NCBI RefSeq assembly: GCF_008271655.1
Contig: NZ_VKKX01000022.1
Span: 1 to 64,000, forward strand
DNA from: Gemmobacter caeruleus
GTDB lineage: Bacteria > Pseudomonadota > Alphaproteobacteria > Rhodobacterales > Rhodobacteraceae
DNA length: 64,000 bases
Direction: 5' to 3'
The first letter of the stretch is position 1. Every line of letters begins with the position of its first letter. The notes beneath the pieces were generated by a model that did no database searches, was not told where the DNA came from, and saw only the letters and a program-made list of their open reading frames with translations. Below, piece after piece: positions 1-8,986 of the stretch. The translations under genes were made by a program, and so were the position numbers.

Positions 1-171
1 ATCCACCGTCGTGGTCCGTGGCGCAGCTTCGAAGCCGTCGAATACGCAACCCTCGAATGGGTCGACTGGTTCAACAACCGCCGCCTGCTTGAGCCAATCG
101 GGAACATCCCGCCCGCAGAAGCAGAGGACAATTTCTACGCAGCTCTGGAAACTGAAGCCATGGCCGCGTAA
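1..171 (+). CDS. IS3-family transposase OrfB, C-terminal fragment
   Basis: This is the last 56 codons of a DDE integrase-type transposase, open from the first base and ending with TAA at 169-171. The stretch WVDWFNNRRLLEPIGNIPP is typical of the end of the rve integrase core in IS3-family OrfB proteins, where a WFN-NR segment precedes a short tail. The catalytic DDE residues lie upstream, outside the window. The protein would catalyse transposition, normally as an OrfAB frameshift fusion. Only the end of the gene is visible, so its integrity cannot be judged. Confidence 0.85.
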   Translation: MHRRGPWRSFEAVEYATLEWVDWFNNRRLLEPIGNIPPAEAEDNFYAALETEAMAA

Positions 172-210
172 CTAAGATCAATCAGCCTCCGGCAAACCCG
201 GCGCGGTTCA
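1..210 (+). mobile_element. IS3-family insertion sequence, right-hand end only
   Basis: The window opens inside an insertion sequence. It holds the last codons of the transposase and then a terminal inverted repeat. Read on the minus strand, that repeat starts at 210 with TGAACCGCGCCGGGTTTGCC, which matches my recollection of IS3-family ends. The element boundary is placed at 210/211 because the HNH gene to the right loses its family-like sequence exactly there. The other end and any target duplication lie outside the window, so the exact IS name cannot be given. Confidence 0.8.
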
Positions 211-1261
211 GTGCGTCAAAGAGCTTGTGAATGTCGCTCCGCAAAAGAAGGCCGTTCTCGGGCTTGTCCCGGTCGGCAAACCGTTCGGCGTAGGGGATGA
301 TATGGGCGGCTTCCAGAACCGAAAGCTCGCTCGTCCCGGTGATCGCGCAGCGGTTCGGCCGTTTGCTCAATAGGGCCTGCCGGAACGCGCTCTGGTATCG
401 CCGCAGGACCACTTGGCGCAGGGCGGTGGCGTCTTCGATCTTCTCAAGGTTCAGAGGCTCGTGCGGGTCCGGGTTCTGGTTCTCGTATTGCGCGATTTTG
501 TGGGCCTTTTCCCGAACGGCGGACAGAAGCGAGTCCACGTCGCTATCCGAGATCGGCCAAATCCGGCTGTGGCGGCTCGCTCCGATGCTGGCAATGAACG
601 TCTCGTCATCCTTGTGCGCTTCCAAGAGTTCCTTCCCAACGGGGCGCTCGAAGAATACCGCGTCCAGCACCCGGGCGCGGCGATCCGGCTGCATGGGGCC
701 GAACTCGACCACGGCCGTCAAACCCCGCCCGCGCTCACTGTTCTTCTCTTGCTCATGCAGCCACACGAGGCCCCGGAAGCCTTTGGTCAGAATCTCGTCG
801 GCATAGCTGTTCTCTTTGTGAAGCTCGGGCAGGGCTGCATCCCGACCGACCCAGCTTTCGGCGGTGGGGCGAACGCCCGGCTCTCCAAAAAGCTCAATTG
901 CGCTGGATTTGACGAAGAACTGAATGTCCTGCCGCCGGAACTCCTGCACCTTGCTCGCCCCGAGCTTCAACCGTTCCTGCGCGGCGGCGATCACATCCGG
1001 GGTGAACCGCTCCGGGTATTTGATGACCAAGGCTTCATAGCTCTGATCCGGGTCAATCTCCTCGAACCCGGCAGAGGCGTTCAAGACCCGGCTGGAAATC
1101 ACCGAGACCGCGCCCAATGCGCTGATGTCCCGGGGTTCATACCCGAGGCCCGCCCGCTGGCCTTGGCTGCGCTTGACCTCCTGCCAGTGATCGTAAACCC
1201 GGGCGAGATCGTTTTCCAACGGATCGGCGCTGCCTCTCAGGGCTTTCATCACTTCGGACAT
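182..1261 (-). CDS. HNH endonuclease family protein, 3' end replaced by IS
   Basis: A 359-residue protein whose C-terminus has an HNH_2-type nuclease core: CAITG, then LEAAHIIPYAERF, then NGLLLRSDIHKLFD. The first roughly 280 residues have no motif I recognise. Homologues normally continue past LFD with another beta strand. Here the frame runs into the insertion sequence after LFDA, and the last nine residues and the stop codon come from the IS terminal repeat (182-210). The gene is therefore probably 3'-truncated, though the catalytic histidines and asparagine remain. The likely role is DNA cleavage in defence or mobility. Start ATG is at 1261; a longer start is possible. Confidence 0.75.
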   Translation of the reverse strand: MSEVMKALRGSADPLENDLARVYDHWQEVKRSQGQRAGLGYEPRDISALGAVSVISSRVLNASAGFEEIDPDQSYEALVIKYPERFTPDVIAAAQERLKLGASKVQEFRRQDIQFFVKSSAIELFGEPGVRPTAESWVGRDAALPELHKENSYADEILTKGFRGLVWLHEQEKNSERGRGLTAVVEFGPMQPDRRARVLDAVFFERPVGKELLEAHKDDETFIASIGASRHSRIWPISDSDVDSLLSAVREKAHKIAQYENQNPDPHEPLNLEKIEDATALRQVVLRRYQSAFRQALLSKRPNRCAITGTSELSVLEAAHIIPYAERFADRDKPENGLLLRSDIHKLFDALNRAGFAGG

Positions 1262-1451
1262 GCGGTCTCCTGCGCTCGGCGCCTCGGGGCGGGATTCTCA
1301 GGATTTCGGCAAACGCCCGAAATTTCAAACGGAAATCGGCGGCGCGGCGGCGAGGTAGCCCGAGCGAGACGCATTCACCGTGTGCAATCCCGCGCGACGT
1401 TGAATCGTGCGCACGGTGATGACTCCGTGATGAGTCCTGCCAAAAGGCGAG

Positions 1452-1470
1452 AGGTCGCCTGAAGCGACCT
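1452..1470 (-). terminator. Possible terminator of tRNA-Asn
   Basis: A perfect 7-bp stem (AGGTCGC/GCGACCT) with a 5-base loop lies 33 bp beyond the tRNA 3' end. On the minus strand it is followed within a few bases by a TTTT run (1442-1445). It is weak but placed where a tRNA terminator would be expected. Confidence 0.4.
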
Positions 1471-1503
1471 GTTGCCTATATCTCTGATTTTATTGAGAGA
1501 TTT

Positions 1504-1578
1504 TGGCTCCGGCGGTAGGGATCGAACCTACGACCAATTGATTAACAGTCAACTGCTCTACCGCTGAGCTACGCCGGA
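1504..1578 (-). tRNA. tRNA-Asn (GTT), CCA encoded
   Basis: On the minus strand the sequence folds as a full cloverleaf of 75 bases including an encoded CCA (1504-1506). The 7-bp acceptor stem is TCCGGCG/CGCCGGA, the D-arm contains AGCTCAGCGGTAGAGC, the anticodon loop CTGTTAA places GTT at the anticodon, and the T-arm contains GGTTCGATCC. The tRNA 3' end faces the HNH/IS region, as for a tRNA used as an island attachment site, but no integrase is visible. Confidence 0.97.
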
Positions 1579-1642
1579 ACATGGGGCGGTGTATAGCTTT
1601 GGGTTTCAGGGGTCGCAAGGGGGGTTTCGCAGAAATCTCGGG

Positions 1643-2545
1643 TCAGTCGAAAGTTTTTTCCGGCGCGGGTGCGCGGCGGTGGAAGCGGGTGTCGGGCAGC
1701 GGGGCCTTGTCGGAGGTGACGAGGTTTCTGTGTTCCAGATCAATGAGATGCGCGAGGAGGTTGCGGCGTGCGGCGGGGTGGAGCTCGGGGGCGACATCGG
1801 CATAGACCTGCGCCATCAACCCCGCAAGGCCCAGGGGCCGGGCCAGCGCCGCGAGGATCGTGGCCTCTCGCGTCAGGCGGTGGTGGATCAGCGCCCCGAT
1901 CCGCGCGGGCAGGTCCGCGATCGTCGCGCCATGCGCGGCATAGCCGATACGGTGCCCCAGCCCCGCCAGCCGGCGCAACGAGGCCATGTAATCGGTCATG
2001 TCGCCCTCGGGCGGCGACACCAGCGAGGGCGCCCATCCCATGACGTGATCGCCGGTGAACAGCCGGTCCTGCCAGGCAAAGCACAGATGACCGCCCAGAT
2101 GGCCGGGGGTGTGCAGGGCCTCCAGCTCCCACCCGGGGCCGGCGATGCGGTCGCCATCGGCCAGCAGCCGGTCGGGGCGAAAGGCGAGATCCAGCCCCTC
2201 GCCGCCCCCTGCCCCGGCCAGCGCGGCCACGCGCGGCGACAGGCCGGCGCGCGCATCGCCAAAGGCCAGCACCGGCGCCCCGGTCGCGGCCCGCAGCCCG
2301 GCAGCAAGCGGCGAATGGTCCAGATGGGCATGGGTCACGAGGATATGGCTGACGGTTTCGCCCGGGTTGAGCGCGGCGAGAATCGCCGCCAGATGGCGCG
2401 GATCGTCGGGGCCGGGGTCGATCACCGCCACCGCCCCCTCGCCCAGCAGATGTGTGCGCGTGCCCTCTTGTGTCATGGGCGAGGGGTTGGGCGCCAGCAC
2501 GACACGCAGGCCGGGTTCGGGGTGGCTGACGATACCTGGCTGCAT
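1643..2545 (-). CDS. MBL-fold metallohydrolase (LACTB2/GloB-like)
   Basis: A 300-residue metallo-beta-lactamase-fold hydrolase. The zinc motif THAHLDH lies near residue 90, with further ligand histidines in TPGHLGGHLCF and FTGDH. The C-terminal 90 residues form a small helical domain (LIHHRLTREATI) like that of the LACTB2-type subgroup. Members cleave esters, thioesters or RNA; the substrate here is unknown. The start ATG at 2545 is chosen because GAGGAGA lies just upstream and the conserved sequence begins there, although the frame is open further up. It is divergent from the histidine kinase gene, 46 bp away, so the two probably share a promoter region. Confidence 0.85.
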   Translation of the reverse strand: MQPGIVSHPEPGLRVVLAPNPSPMTQEGTRTHLLGEGAVAVIDPGPDDPRHLAAILAALNPGETVSHILVTHAHLDHSPLAAGLRAATGAPVLAFGDARAGLSPRVAALAGAGGGEGLDLAFRPDRLLADGDRIAGPGWELEALHTPGHLGGHLCFAWQDRLFTGDHVMGWAPSLVSPPEGDMTDYMASLRRLAGLGHRIGYAAHGATIADLPARIGALIHHRLTREATILAALARPLGLAGLMAQVYADVAPELHPAARRNLLAHLIDLEHRNLVTSDKAPLPDTRFHRRAPAPEKTFD

Positions 2546-2591
2546 CCCGTTCTCCTCTTTCGTCGGCGGCGGGGCCGGGATAGACTGCGCC

Positions 2592-3890
2592 ATGGCGTTT
2601 CGTGTCAAGAACATCCTGCCCCGCGGATTATACGGCCGGGCCTTGCTCATTCTGGTCGTGCCCATCGTCACGATCCAGCTTGTCGTGTCCATAGCCTTCA
2701 TCCAGCGGCATTTCGAGCGGGTGACCCAGCAGATGACCGGCACGGTGACGGACGAGATCCGTTATGTGCTGGGCCGGCGCGGCGCGGGCGATGTGGCGGG
2801 GGCGGCGGCGGTGGCGCAGGGGCTGGGTCTGGGGCTTGCCCCCGAAAGCGCGCCGATGACCGGGGTCACGCGCGACTGGCTCGACCTGTCGGGCCGGGTC
2901 GTGGCCGAGACGCTGCGCCTCGGGGTGCCGGGCTTTCTGGGGGCCGATCTGACGGCGGCCGACAATCTGGTGCGCGCCGATTTCCGCGAGGGCGACGAGA
3001 TCCTGCGCGTGACGATCGACCGGCGGCGCATGTCGGCCACCAATCCGCATCAGCTTTTGGTGCTGATGATCGCGACATCGGTGCTGATGACGCTGATATC
3101 CTATCTGTTCCTGCGCAATCAGGTGGCGCCGATCCGCAAGCTGGCCGAGGTGGCCGAGGCCTTTGGCAAGGGCCAGCACATGCCCTATCGCCCGCGCGGC
3201 GCGACCGAGGTGCGGGCGGCGGGGGCGGCGTTTCTGGACATGCGGGCACGGATCGAACGCGCGCTTGAAAGCCGGACGCGGATGCTGTCGGGGGTCAGCC
3301 ACGATCTGCGCACGCCGCTGACGCGGCTGAAGCTGGGCCTGTCGATGCTGCCCGAGGATGAGGAGACGCAGGCGCTTCTGGGCGACGTGGCGGATATGGA
3401 GCGGCTGGTGGATGAATTCCTCGCCTTCGCGCGGGGCGACGCCACCGAGGAGCCGGAGGAGACCGATCTCGCCGCCCTGGTCGCGCGGCTGGTGGAAAAT
3501 GCCGCCCGCGCCGGGCAGCGGGTGGAATTGCAGGGCGCCATGGTGGTGCGGCTGCGGCTGCGGCCGCAGGCGGTGACGCGGGCCTTGCAGAACCTGCTCA
3601 ACAACGCCAACCGCTTTGGCAACCGGACGCGGGTCACGCTGCTGGATGGCGACCGTTCGGTGCGGATCGTGGTTGAGGATGACGGGCCAGGCATCCCGAT
3701 GGAGCGGCGCGACGAGGCGGTGCAGCCCTTTGCGCGGCTCGATGGTGCGCGCGACCCCAACAAGGGCGGCGGCGTGGGGCTGGGCCTGTCGATCGCGGCC
3801 GATATTGCGCGCAGCCATGGCGGCGCCCTGCGGCTGGGCGAGAGCGAGACGCTGGGCGGGTTGCGGGCGGAACTCGCGCTCGCGCGCTGA
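2592..3890 (+). CDS. EnvZ-type sensor histidine kinase
   Basis: A 432-residue inner-membrane kinase. Transmembrane helices span about residues 17-37 and 154-174 and enclose a periplasmic domain of roughly 115 residues. HAMP follows at about 175-228, then HisKA with the phospho-acceptor histidine in SHDLRTPLTRLK near residue 237. The HATPase domain has an N box (NLLNNANRFG), a G1 box (VEDDGPGIP) and a G2-like stretch (GGGVGLGLSIA). Short membrane kinases of this form usually pair with an OmpR-family regulator, but none is encoded in the window, so this is an orphan here. The ATG at 2592 starts just before the first hydrophobic helix. Confidence 0.88.
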   Translation: MAFRVKNILPRGLYGRALLILVVPIVTIQLVVSIAFIQRHFERVTQQMTGTVTDEIRYVLGRRGAGDVAGAAAVAQGLGLGLAPESAPMTGVTRDWLDLSGRVVAETLRLGVPGFLGADLTAADNLVRADFREGDEILRVTIDRRRMSATNPHQLLVLMIATSVLMTLISYLFLRNQVAPIRKLAEVAEAFGKGQHMPYRPRGATEVRAAGAAFLDMRARIERALESRTRMLSGVSHDLRTPLTRLKLGLSMLPEDEETQALLGDVADMERLVDEFLAFARGDATEEPEETDLAALVARLVENAARAGQRVELQGAMVVRLRLRPQAVTRALQNLLNNANRFGNRTRVTLLDGDRSVRIVVEDDGPGIPMERRDEAVQPFARLDGARDPNKGGGVGLGLSIAADIARSHGGALRLGESETLGGLRAELALAR

Positions 3891-3904
3891 GGGCGCGCGG
3901 GCCG

Positions 3905-4492
3905 TCAGCGCGGCGCGGCCACCACCATGCCCCAGCCCGCCTGCCCGCCGCTGGCCAGGGCAAGGCCGAACCCGGCCTCGGTCACCCGCGGGTTCAACAG
4001 ATTGGCGCGATGCCCGGGCGAGGCCATCCACAGATCGAAGGCGCGCTCGGGCTGGTCGCCAAGACCGGTATTCTCGGCCACGAAGGACCAGCCATAGCCG
4101 GCATCGCCCACGCGCCGCGTCAGGCCGCGCCCGTCAGGGCCGCGATGGCCGACCTTCTGGCGCGCGGCAATGTCGCAGGCCTGATCCTGCGCCGCCACAT
4201 CCAGCCGCGCCACCCGCCGCAGCGGCCCCAGCCCCTGTGCCGCGCGCTGGCGGTTGGCGGCGGCCAGCGTGGCGGCGGCAAAGCGCTCGGTCCCGGCGGC
4301 GGGGGCACAGCGCGGCGCGGGCACCGGCCCCGCCGGGGCGGTCGCCGGACCGCCCCCCAGCCGGAGCGGAATCGCGAAAGGCACCTTGCCGACCGCGCTT
4401 TCGGGCAGCGGTATCACGATGCAGCCCGACAGCACCACCGCCAGAACCCATGGCCCCACGGCCCCGATCGCCCCGATCCCCTTGCCCGTCAT
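3905..4492 (-). CDS. CAP-domain (SCP/PR1-like) lipoprotein
   Basis: A 195-residue secreted protein. Its N-terminus is a lipoprotein signal peptide ending in the lipobox LSGC, so it should be lipid-anchored after cleavage before cysteine about 21. The rest is a CAP domain: GHRGPDG, AENTG, the hallmark WMASPGHRANLLNP, and a final GFGLA strand. Such proteins are found in many bacterial envelopes, and their biochemical role is generally unknown. The start is set at 4492 because it puts a proper signal peptide at the N-terminus; the longer frame adds an arginine-rich lead-in. The gene converges on the kinase gene, leaving 14 bp. Confidence 0.82.
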   Translation of the reverse strand: MTGKGIGAIGAVGPWVLAVVLSGCIVIPLPESAVGKVPFAIPLRLGGGPATAPAGPVPAPRCAPAAGTERFAAATLAAANRQRAAQGLGPLRRVARLDVAAQDQACDIAARQKVGHRGPDGRGLTRRVGDAGYGWSFVAENTGLGDQPERAFDLWMASPGHRANLLNPRVTEAGFGLALASGGQAGWGMVVAAPR

Positions 4493-4687
4493 GTTCCGCA
4501 ATCCCCACACAGCCCTGCGGATCAGAGCTACACCAGCCCGCCAAAACCGCAACCCCCGCGAGAGCCCGCGCGGCAGACAGTTGCGCATCGCGCCACCGCA
4601 TGCCCTTGCAGCCCCCGGCGCGCGACACTAAGACTCGGGTAAGACCTCGAAGGTATGGCTGAAACGAAAGCAACAGGCAGGCGCGAC

Positions 4688-5323
4688 ATGAAAGACCCGG
4701 TCGAATTCTACATGAACACCCTGGTGCCCATGGTGGTCGAACAGACCAGCCGCGGCGAGCGGGCCTATGACATCTATTCCCGCCTGCTGAAGGAGCGGAT
4801 CATCTTCCTGTCGGGCCCGGTCCATGACGGCATGTCGTCGCTGATCTGCGCGCAGCTGCTGTTCCTGGAGGCCGAGAATCCGAACAAGGAAATCTCGATG
4901 TATATCAACAGCCCCGGCGGTGTCGTGACCTCGGGCCTGTCGATCTATGACACGATGCAATATATCCGGCCCAAGGTTTCGACCCTGGTCGTGGGGCAAG
5001 CCGCCTCGATGGGGTCGCTGCTCCTGACGGCGGGCGAAAAGGGGATGCGTTTCTCGCTGCCCAACAGCCGCGTCATGGTCCACCAGCCCTCGGGCGGCTA
5101 TCAGGGCCAGGCAACCGACATCATGATCCACGCGCGCGAGACCGAAAAGCTCAAGCGGCGCCTGAACGAGATCTATGTCAAGCATACCGGCAACGATTAC
5201 GAAACGGTCGAGGCCGCGCTGGAGCGTGACAACTTCATGTCGGCCGAACAGGCGCGCGACTGGGGCCTGATCGACGCCATCCTGGAAAGCCGCGGCAAGG
5301 CCGACGGCAGCGAGGACAAGTGA
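4688..5323 (+). CDS. clpP: ATP-dependent Clp protease proteolytic subunit
   Basis: A 211-residue serine protease, the barrel subunit of ClpXP and ClpAP. The catalytic serine is in [11 protein letters not shown], the histidine in MVHQPSGG, and the aspartate in the later helix region. Length and sequence match alphaproteobacterial ClpP. The start is placed at [10 protein letters not shown] (4688), where homologues begin; an upstream in-frame ATG at 4655 would add 11 unconserved residues. It is followed by a strong terminator and then clpX, so the two genes can be transcribed separately although adjacent. Confidence 0.96.
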   Translation: MKDPVEFYMNTLVPMVVEQTSRGERAYDIYSRLLKERIIFLSGPVHDGMSSLICAQLLFLEAENPNKEISMYINSPGGVVTSGLSIYDTMQYIRPKVSTLVVGQAASMGSLLLTAGEKGMRFSLPNSRVMVHQPSGGYQGQATDIMIHARETEKLKRRLNEIYVKHTGNDYETVEAALERDNFMSAEQARDWGLIDAILESRGKADGSEDK

Positions 5324-5328
5324 TCTTG

Positions 5329-5362
5329 CGCCCCCGGCGGTGTGATCCCGCCGGGGGCGTTT
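5329..5362 (+). terminator. Rho-independent terminator after clpP
   Basis: A perfect 12-bp GC stem (CGCCCCCGGCGG pairing with CCGCCGGGGGCG) with a 7-base loop follows the clpP stop by 5 bases and ends in TTT. It would reduce read-through into clpX. Confidence 0.8.
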
Positions 5363-5438
5363 CGGGATTGTGAAGGTCACAGGCTTGGCCTAGACTTTTG
5401 AAATTGCGCCCCCATGGCGCGCTCGGCAGAGGATGACA

Positions 5439-6704
<1,266 letters not shown>

Positions 6705-6729
6705 TCCCCCTGCCCCCCGTGCCATGAAA

Positions 6730-6760
6730 AAAGGCGGGCCACTGGCCCGCCTTTGTCTTT
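6730..6760. terminator. Bidirectional terminator between clpX and hflC
   Basis: AAAGGCGGGCC (6730-6740) pairs perfectly with GGCCCGCCTTT (6744-6754) around a 3-base loop. T-rich sequence follows on the plus strand (TTTGTCTTT) and on the minus strand (TTTTTTC). It serves both convergent genes. Confidence 0.88.
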
Positions 6761-6778
6761 TGCCGGGGTCGCCCGCGC

Positions 6779-7657
6779 TTATTGCGCGGGCTTGCCGTTC
6801 GGCGTGTTCAGATAGCTGAAGAAATCGCTGTCGGGTTTTAGCACGATGGAGCTGTTGCCTTCGCGCAGCGCACGTTCATAGGCGGTCAGCGACCGGGTAA
6901 AGGCAAAGAATTCCGGGTCTTTGCCAAAGGCCTCGGCATAGATCGCGTTGCGGCTGGCATCGGCCTCACCGCGGATCACTTCGGCCTGACGGCGCGCGTC
7001 CGAGGTGGTCACGACCACCGCCCGATCGGCCGAGGCCTTGACGCGGCTGGCGGCCTCGTTACCGCGCGCGATCTCGTCCGCCGCCTCGCGTTCCCGCTCT
7101 GCCCGCATCCGGGCATAGGTCGCGGCAAGGTTCTGCTCGGGCAGATCGGTGCGGGTCAGGCGCACGTCGATCACCTCGACCCCGAGGCTTTCGGACTGTT
7201 TGCGCGCGATATCGCGGATCGCATTCATCAGCCCGGTGCGGTCTTCCGACAGCACGGCGTTGGAATTCACCGAGCCCAGCACCTGCCGCATGGCGGCGCT
7301 GATGATCGGGTCCAGCCGCGATTGCGCGGAATCGATGCCGCCGGCGCCCACGGCCTCGCGGAAGCTGACCGCGTCGGTGATGCGCCAGCGCGCAAAGGCA
7401 TCGACGATCAGGCGGCGGTTGTCGCGCAGCGTGACCTCAAGCGATTGCGATTGCAGGCCCAGAATGCGGTCCTCATAGCGCACGACATCCTGGATGAGCG
7501 GCAATTTGAAGCCCAGCCCCGGTTCGGTGATTTCCTGCTTTACCTGACCGAATTGCAGCACCAGCACCTTTTCGCGTTCATCGACGATGAACACCGACGA
7601 CAGCGCCAAGGCGCCAAGCGCGAACAGCGCCGGAAGGACGTAATGGATGCGGGCCAT
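6779..7657 (-). CDS. hflC: FtsH protease modulator HflC
   Basis: A 292-residue SPFH/prohibitin-family membrane protein. One N-terminal transmembrane helix (about 6-23) anchors a large periplasmic SPFH domain that starts at VDEREKVLVLQFG. A charged coiled coil (RMRAEREREAADEIARGNEA) follows, and the C-terminus is the HflC-type SDFFSYL. With HflK it forms the cage around FtsH and tunes its proteolysis. It lies one base after the hflK stop, so the two are co-transcribed and probably translationally coupled. A DegP-type protease gene often follows in relatives; here clpX converges instead. Confidence 0.95.
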   Translation of the reverse strand: MARIHYVLPALFALGALALSSVFIVDEREKVLVLQFGQVKQEITEPGLGFKLPLIQDVVRYEDRILGLQSQSLEVTLRDNRRLIVDAFARWRITDAVSFREAVGAGGIDSAQSRLDPIISAAMRQVLGSVNSNAVLSEDRTGLMNAIRDIARKQSESLGVEVIDVRLTRTDLPEQNLAATYARMRAEREREAADEIARGNEAASRVKASADRAVVVTTSDARRQAEVIRGEADASRNAIYAEAFGKDPEFFAFTRSLTAYERALREGNSSIVLKPDSDFFSYLNTPNGKPAQ

Positions 7658-7658
7658 C

Positions 7659-8828
7659 TCAGTTCCCTCCCTGTTGCGGCTGTTGCGGGCGTGACAATTC
7701 GTTCAGCGGCAGATAGGGCACCACGCCGCCCTGCCCCTCTGACACGCCATCCAGAATGACCTTGTTCATGCGGCCCAGAACATTTTCCATGGTTTCCAGA
7801 TACATGCGCTGGCGCGTCACCTCGGGCGCCTTCACATATTCGCCGTAAACCGCCAGGAAGCGGCTGGCCTCGCCCTGCGCGTCATTCACCACGCGGGCGC
7901 GATAGGCCTCGGCATCCTCCAGCAGGCGCGCGGCCTCGCCCCGGGCGCCGGCGGTCACGCGGTTGGAATAGGCATCGGCCTCTTTCTCCAGCCGGTCGCG
8001 TTCCTGCTGGGCGGCCTGCACCTCGCGGAAGGCATCCGACACTTCGCGCGGCGGGTCGGCGCGGTCAAAGTTCACGCGCACGATCTGGATGCCGGCGTTA
8101 TATTCGTCCAGCGTTTCCTGCACATTGGCCTGAAGATCGGCGGCAATGCTGGCCCGGCCGGTGTTCAGCACCGGAATCAGTTCGGACCGCGCGATGATGT
8201 CGCGCATGGCCGAGGCCGAAACCGCCCGCACCGTATCGGCCGGATCGGCCAGGTTGAACAGGAAATCCTCGGGGTTCTTGACGTTCCAGACCACCTGGAA
8301 GGCCACGTCCACGATGTTCTGGTCGCGGGTCAGCATCAGCCCGCTATCGCCATCACCATTGCGCCCGGTGCCGACATCGGTGGTGCGCTGGCTGGTCACG
8401 GCGACCTTTTCATAGGTCACCAGCGGCCAGGGGGCAAAGTTCAGACCGGGCTGGCCGATATCGGCAAACTTGCCCAGCATCAGCTCGACCGAGCGTTCCT
8501 CGGGCTTGACCGTGTAGAACGACATCCAGGACCAGAGCGCGACCAGCGCCAGACCGCCAAGTGCAATGCCCTGCGGCGTCAGGATCGGGCCTGCGCCCGA
8601 AGGCCCGCGCCCGTTGCCGCCACCGCCGCCCTGACGGGACTTGCCGCCCATCAGCACACGCAGTTGCTCCTGCCCCTTTTTCACGATCTCGTCGATCTCG
8701 GGGATCTGCGGACCTTCGTTTCCGGGCCGGCGCGGGCCGCGCCCGTCGCCGCGTCCGTCATTGCCCCGCCCGTCATTGCGGCCATCGCGGTCATCCCCGC
8801 CGCCGCCCCACGGTCCTCCGTTCGACAT
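7659..8828 (-). CDS. hflK: FtsH protease modulator HflK
   Basis: A 389-residue partner of HflC. The cytoplasmic N-terminus is glycine- and arginine-rich and low in complexity (residues 1-85). A transmembrane helix spans about 87-105, followed by an SPFH domain with EERSVELMLGKF near its start and a coiled coil around AAQQERDRLEKEADAY. The C-terminal tail is glutamine- and proline-rich. The ATG at 8828 is the first methionine before the glycine-rich segment seen in relatives. A 16-bp perfect palindrome lies about 40 bp upstream and could be an operator. Confidence 0.95.
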   Translation of the reverse strand: MSNGGPWGGGGDDRDGRNDGRGNDGRGDGRGPRRPGNEGPQIPEIDEIVKKGQEQLRVLMGGKSRQGGGGGNGRGPSGAGPILTPQGIALGGLALVALWSWMSFYTVKPEERSVELMLGKFADIGQPGLNFAPWPLVTYEKVAVTSQRTTDVGTGRNGDGDSGLMLTRDQNIVDVAFQVVWNVKNPEDFLFNLADPADTVRAVSASAMRDIIARSELIPVLNTGRASIAADLQANVQETLDEYNAGIQIVRVNFDRADPPREVSDAFREVQAAQQERDRLEKEADAYSNRVTAGARGEAARLLEDAEAYRARVVNDAQGEASRFLAVYGEYVKAPEVTRQRMYLETMENVLGRMNKVILDGVSEGQGGVVPYLPLNELSRPQQPQQGGN

Positions 8829-8868
8829 CGACTTTTCCCTTGCTGTTATCCCATCCAGCTAACTGGTC

Positions 8869-8884
8869 ATTTCCGCGCGGAAAT
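8869..8884. promoter_or_regulatory. 16-bp perfect palindrome upstream of hflK
   Basis: ATTTCCGCGCGGAAAT is fully self-complementary and lies between the divergent hflK and photolyase-like genes, about 40 bp from the hflK ATG. It has the size of a dimeric repressor site. The cognate protein is unknown. Confidence 0.4.
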
Positions 8885-8986
8885 CAAGGGCGAAACGCAG
8901 CGTCGCACGGCCTTGCCGCAGCGCGGCGTCGGTCCGGGCCACGCGCCCCCTTTACGAATCCCTTCGCGCAGGGCATCAAATGTTCC

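Noticed and set aside
182-1578. A complete genomic island at tRNA-Asn
   Set aside because: There is no integrase, no second copy of the tRNA end, and only one IS end is visible; it is kept as a possibility within the HNH finding only.
2628-4031. A 467-codon minus-strand frame opposite the histidine kinase
   Set aside because: It is antisense to a complete kinase with all its boxes, and the product is a His/Arg/Pro-rich chance sequence.
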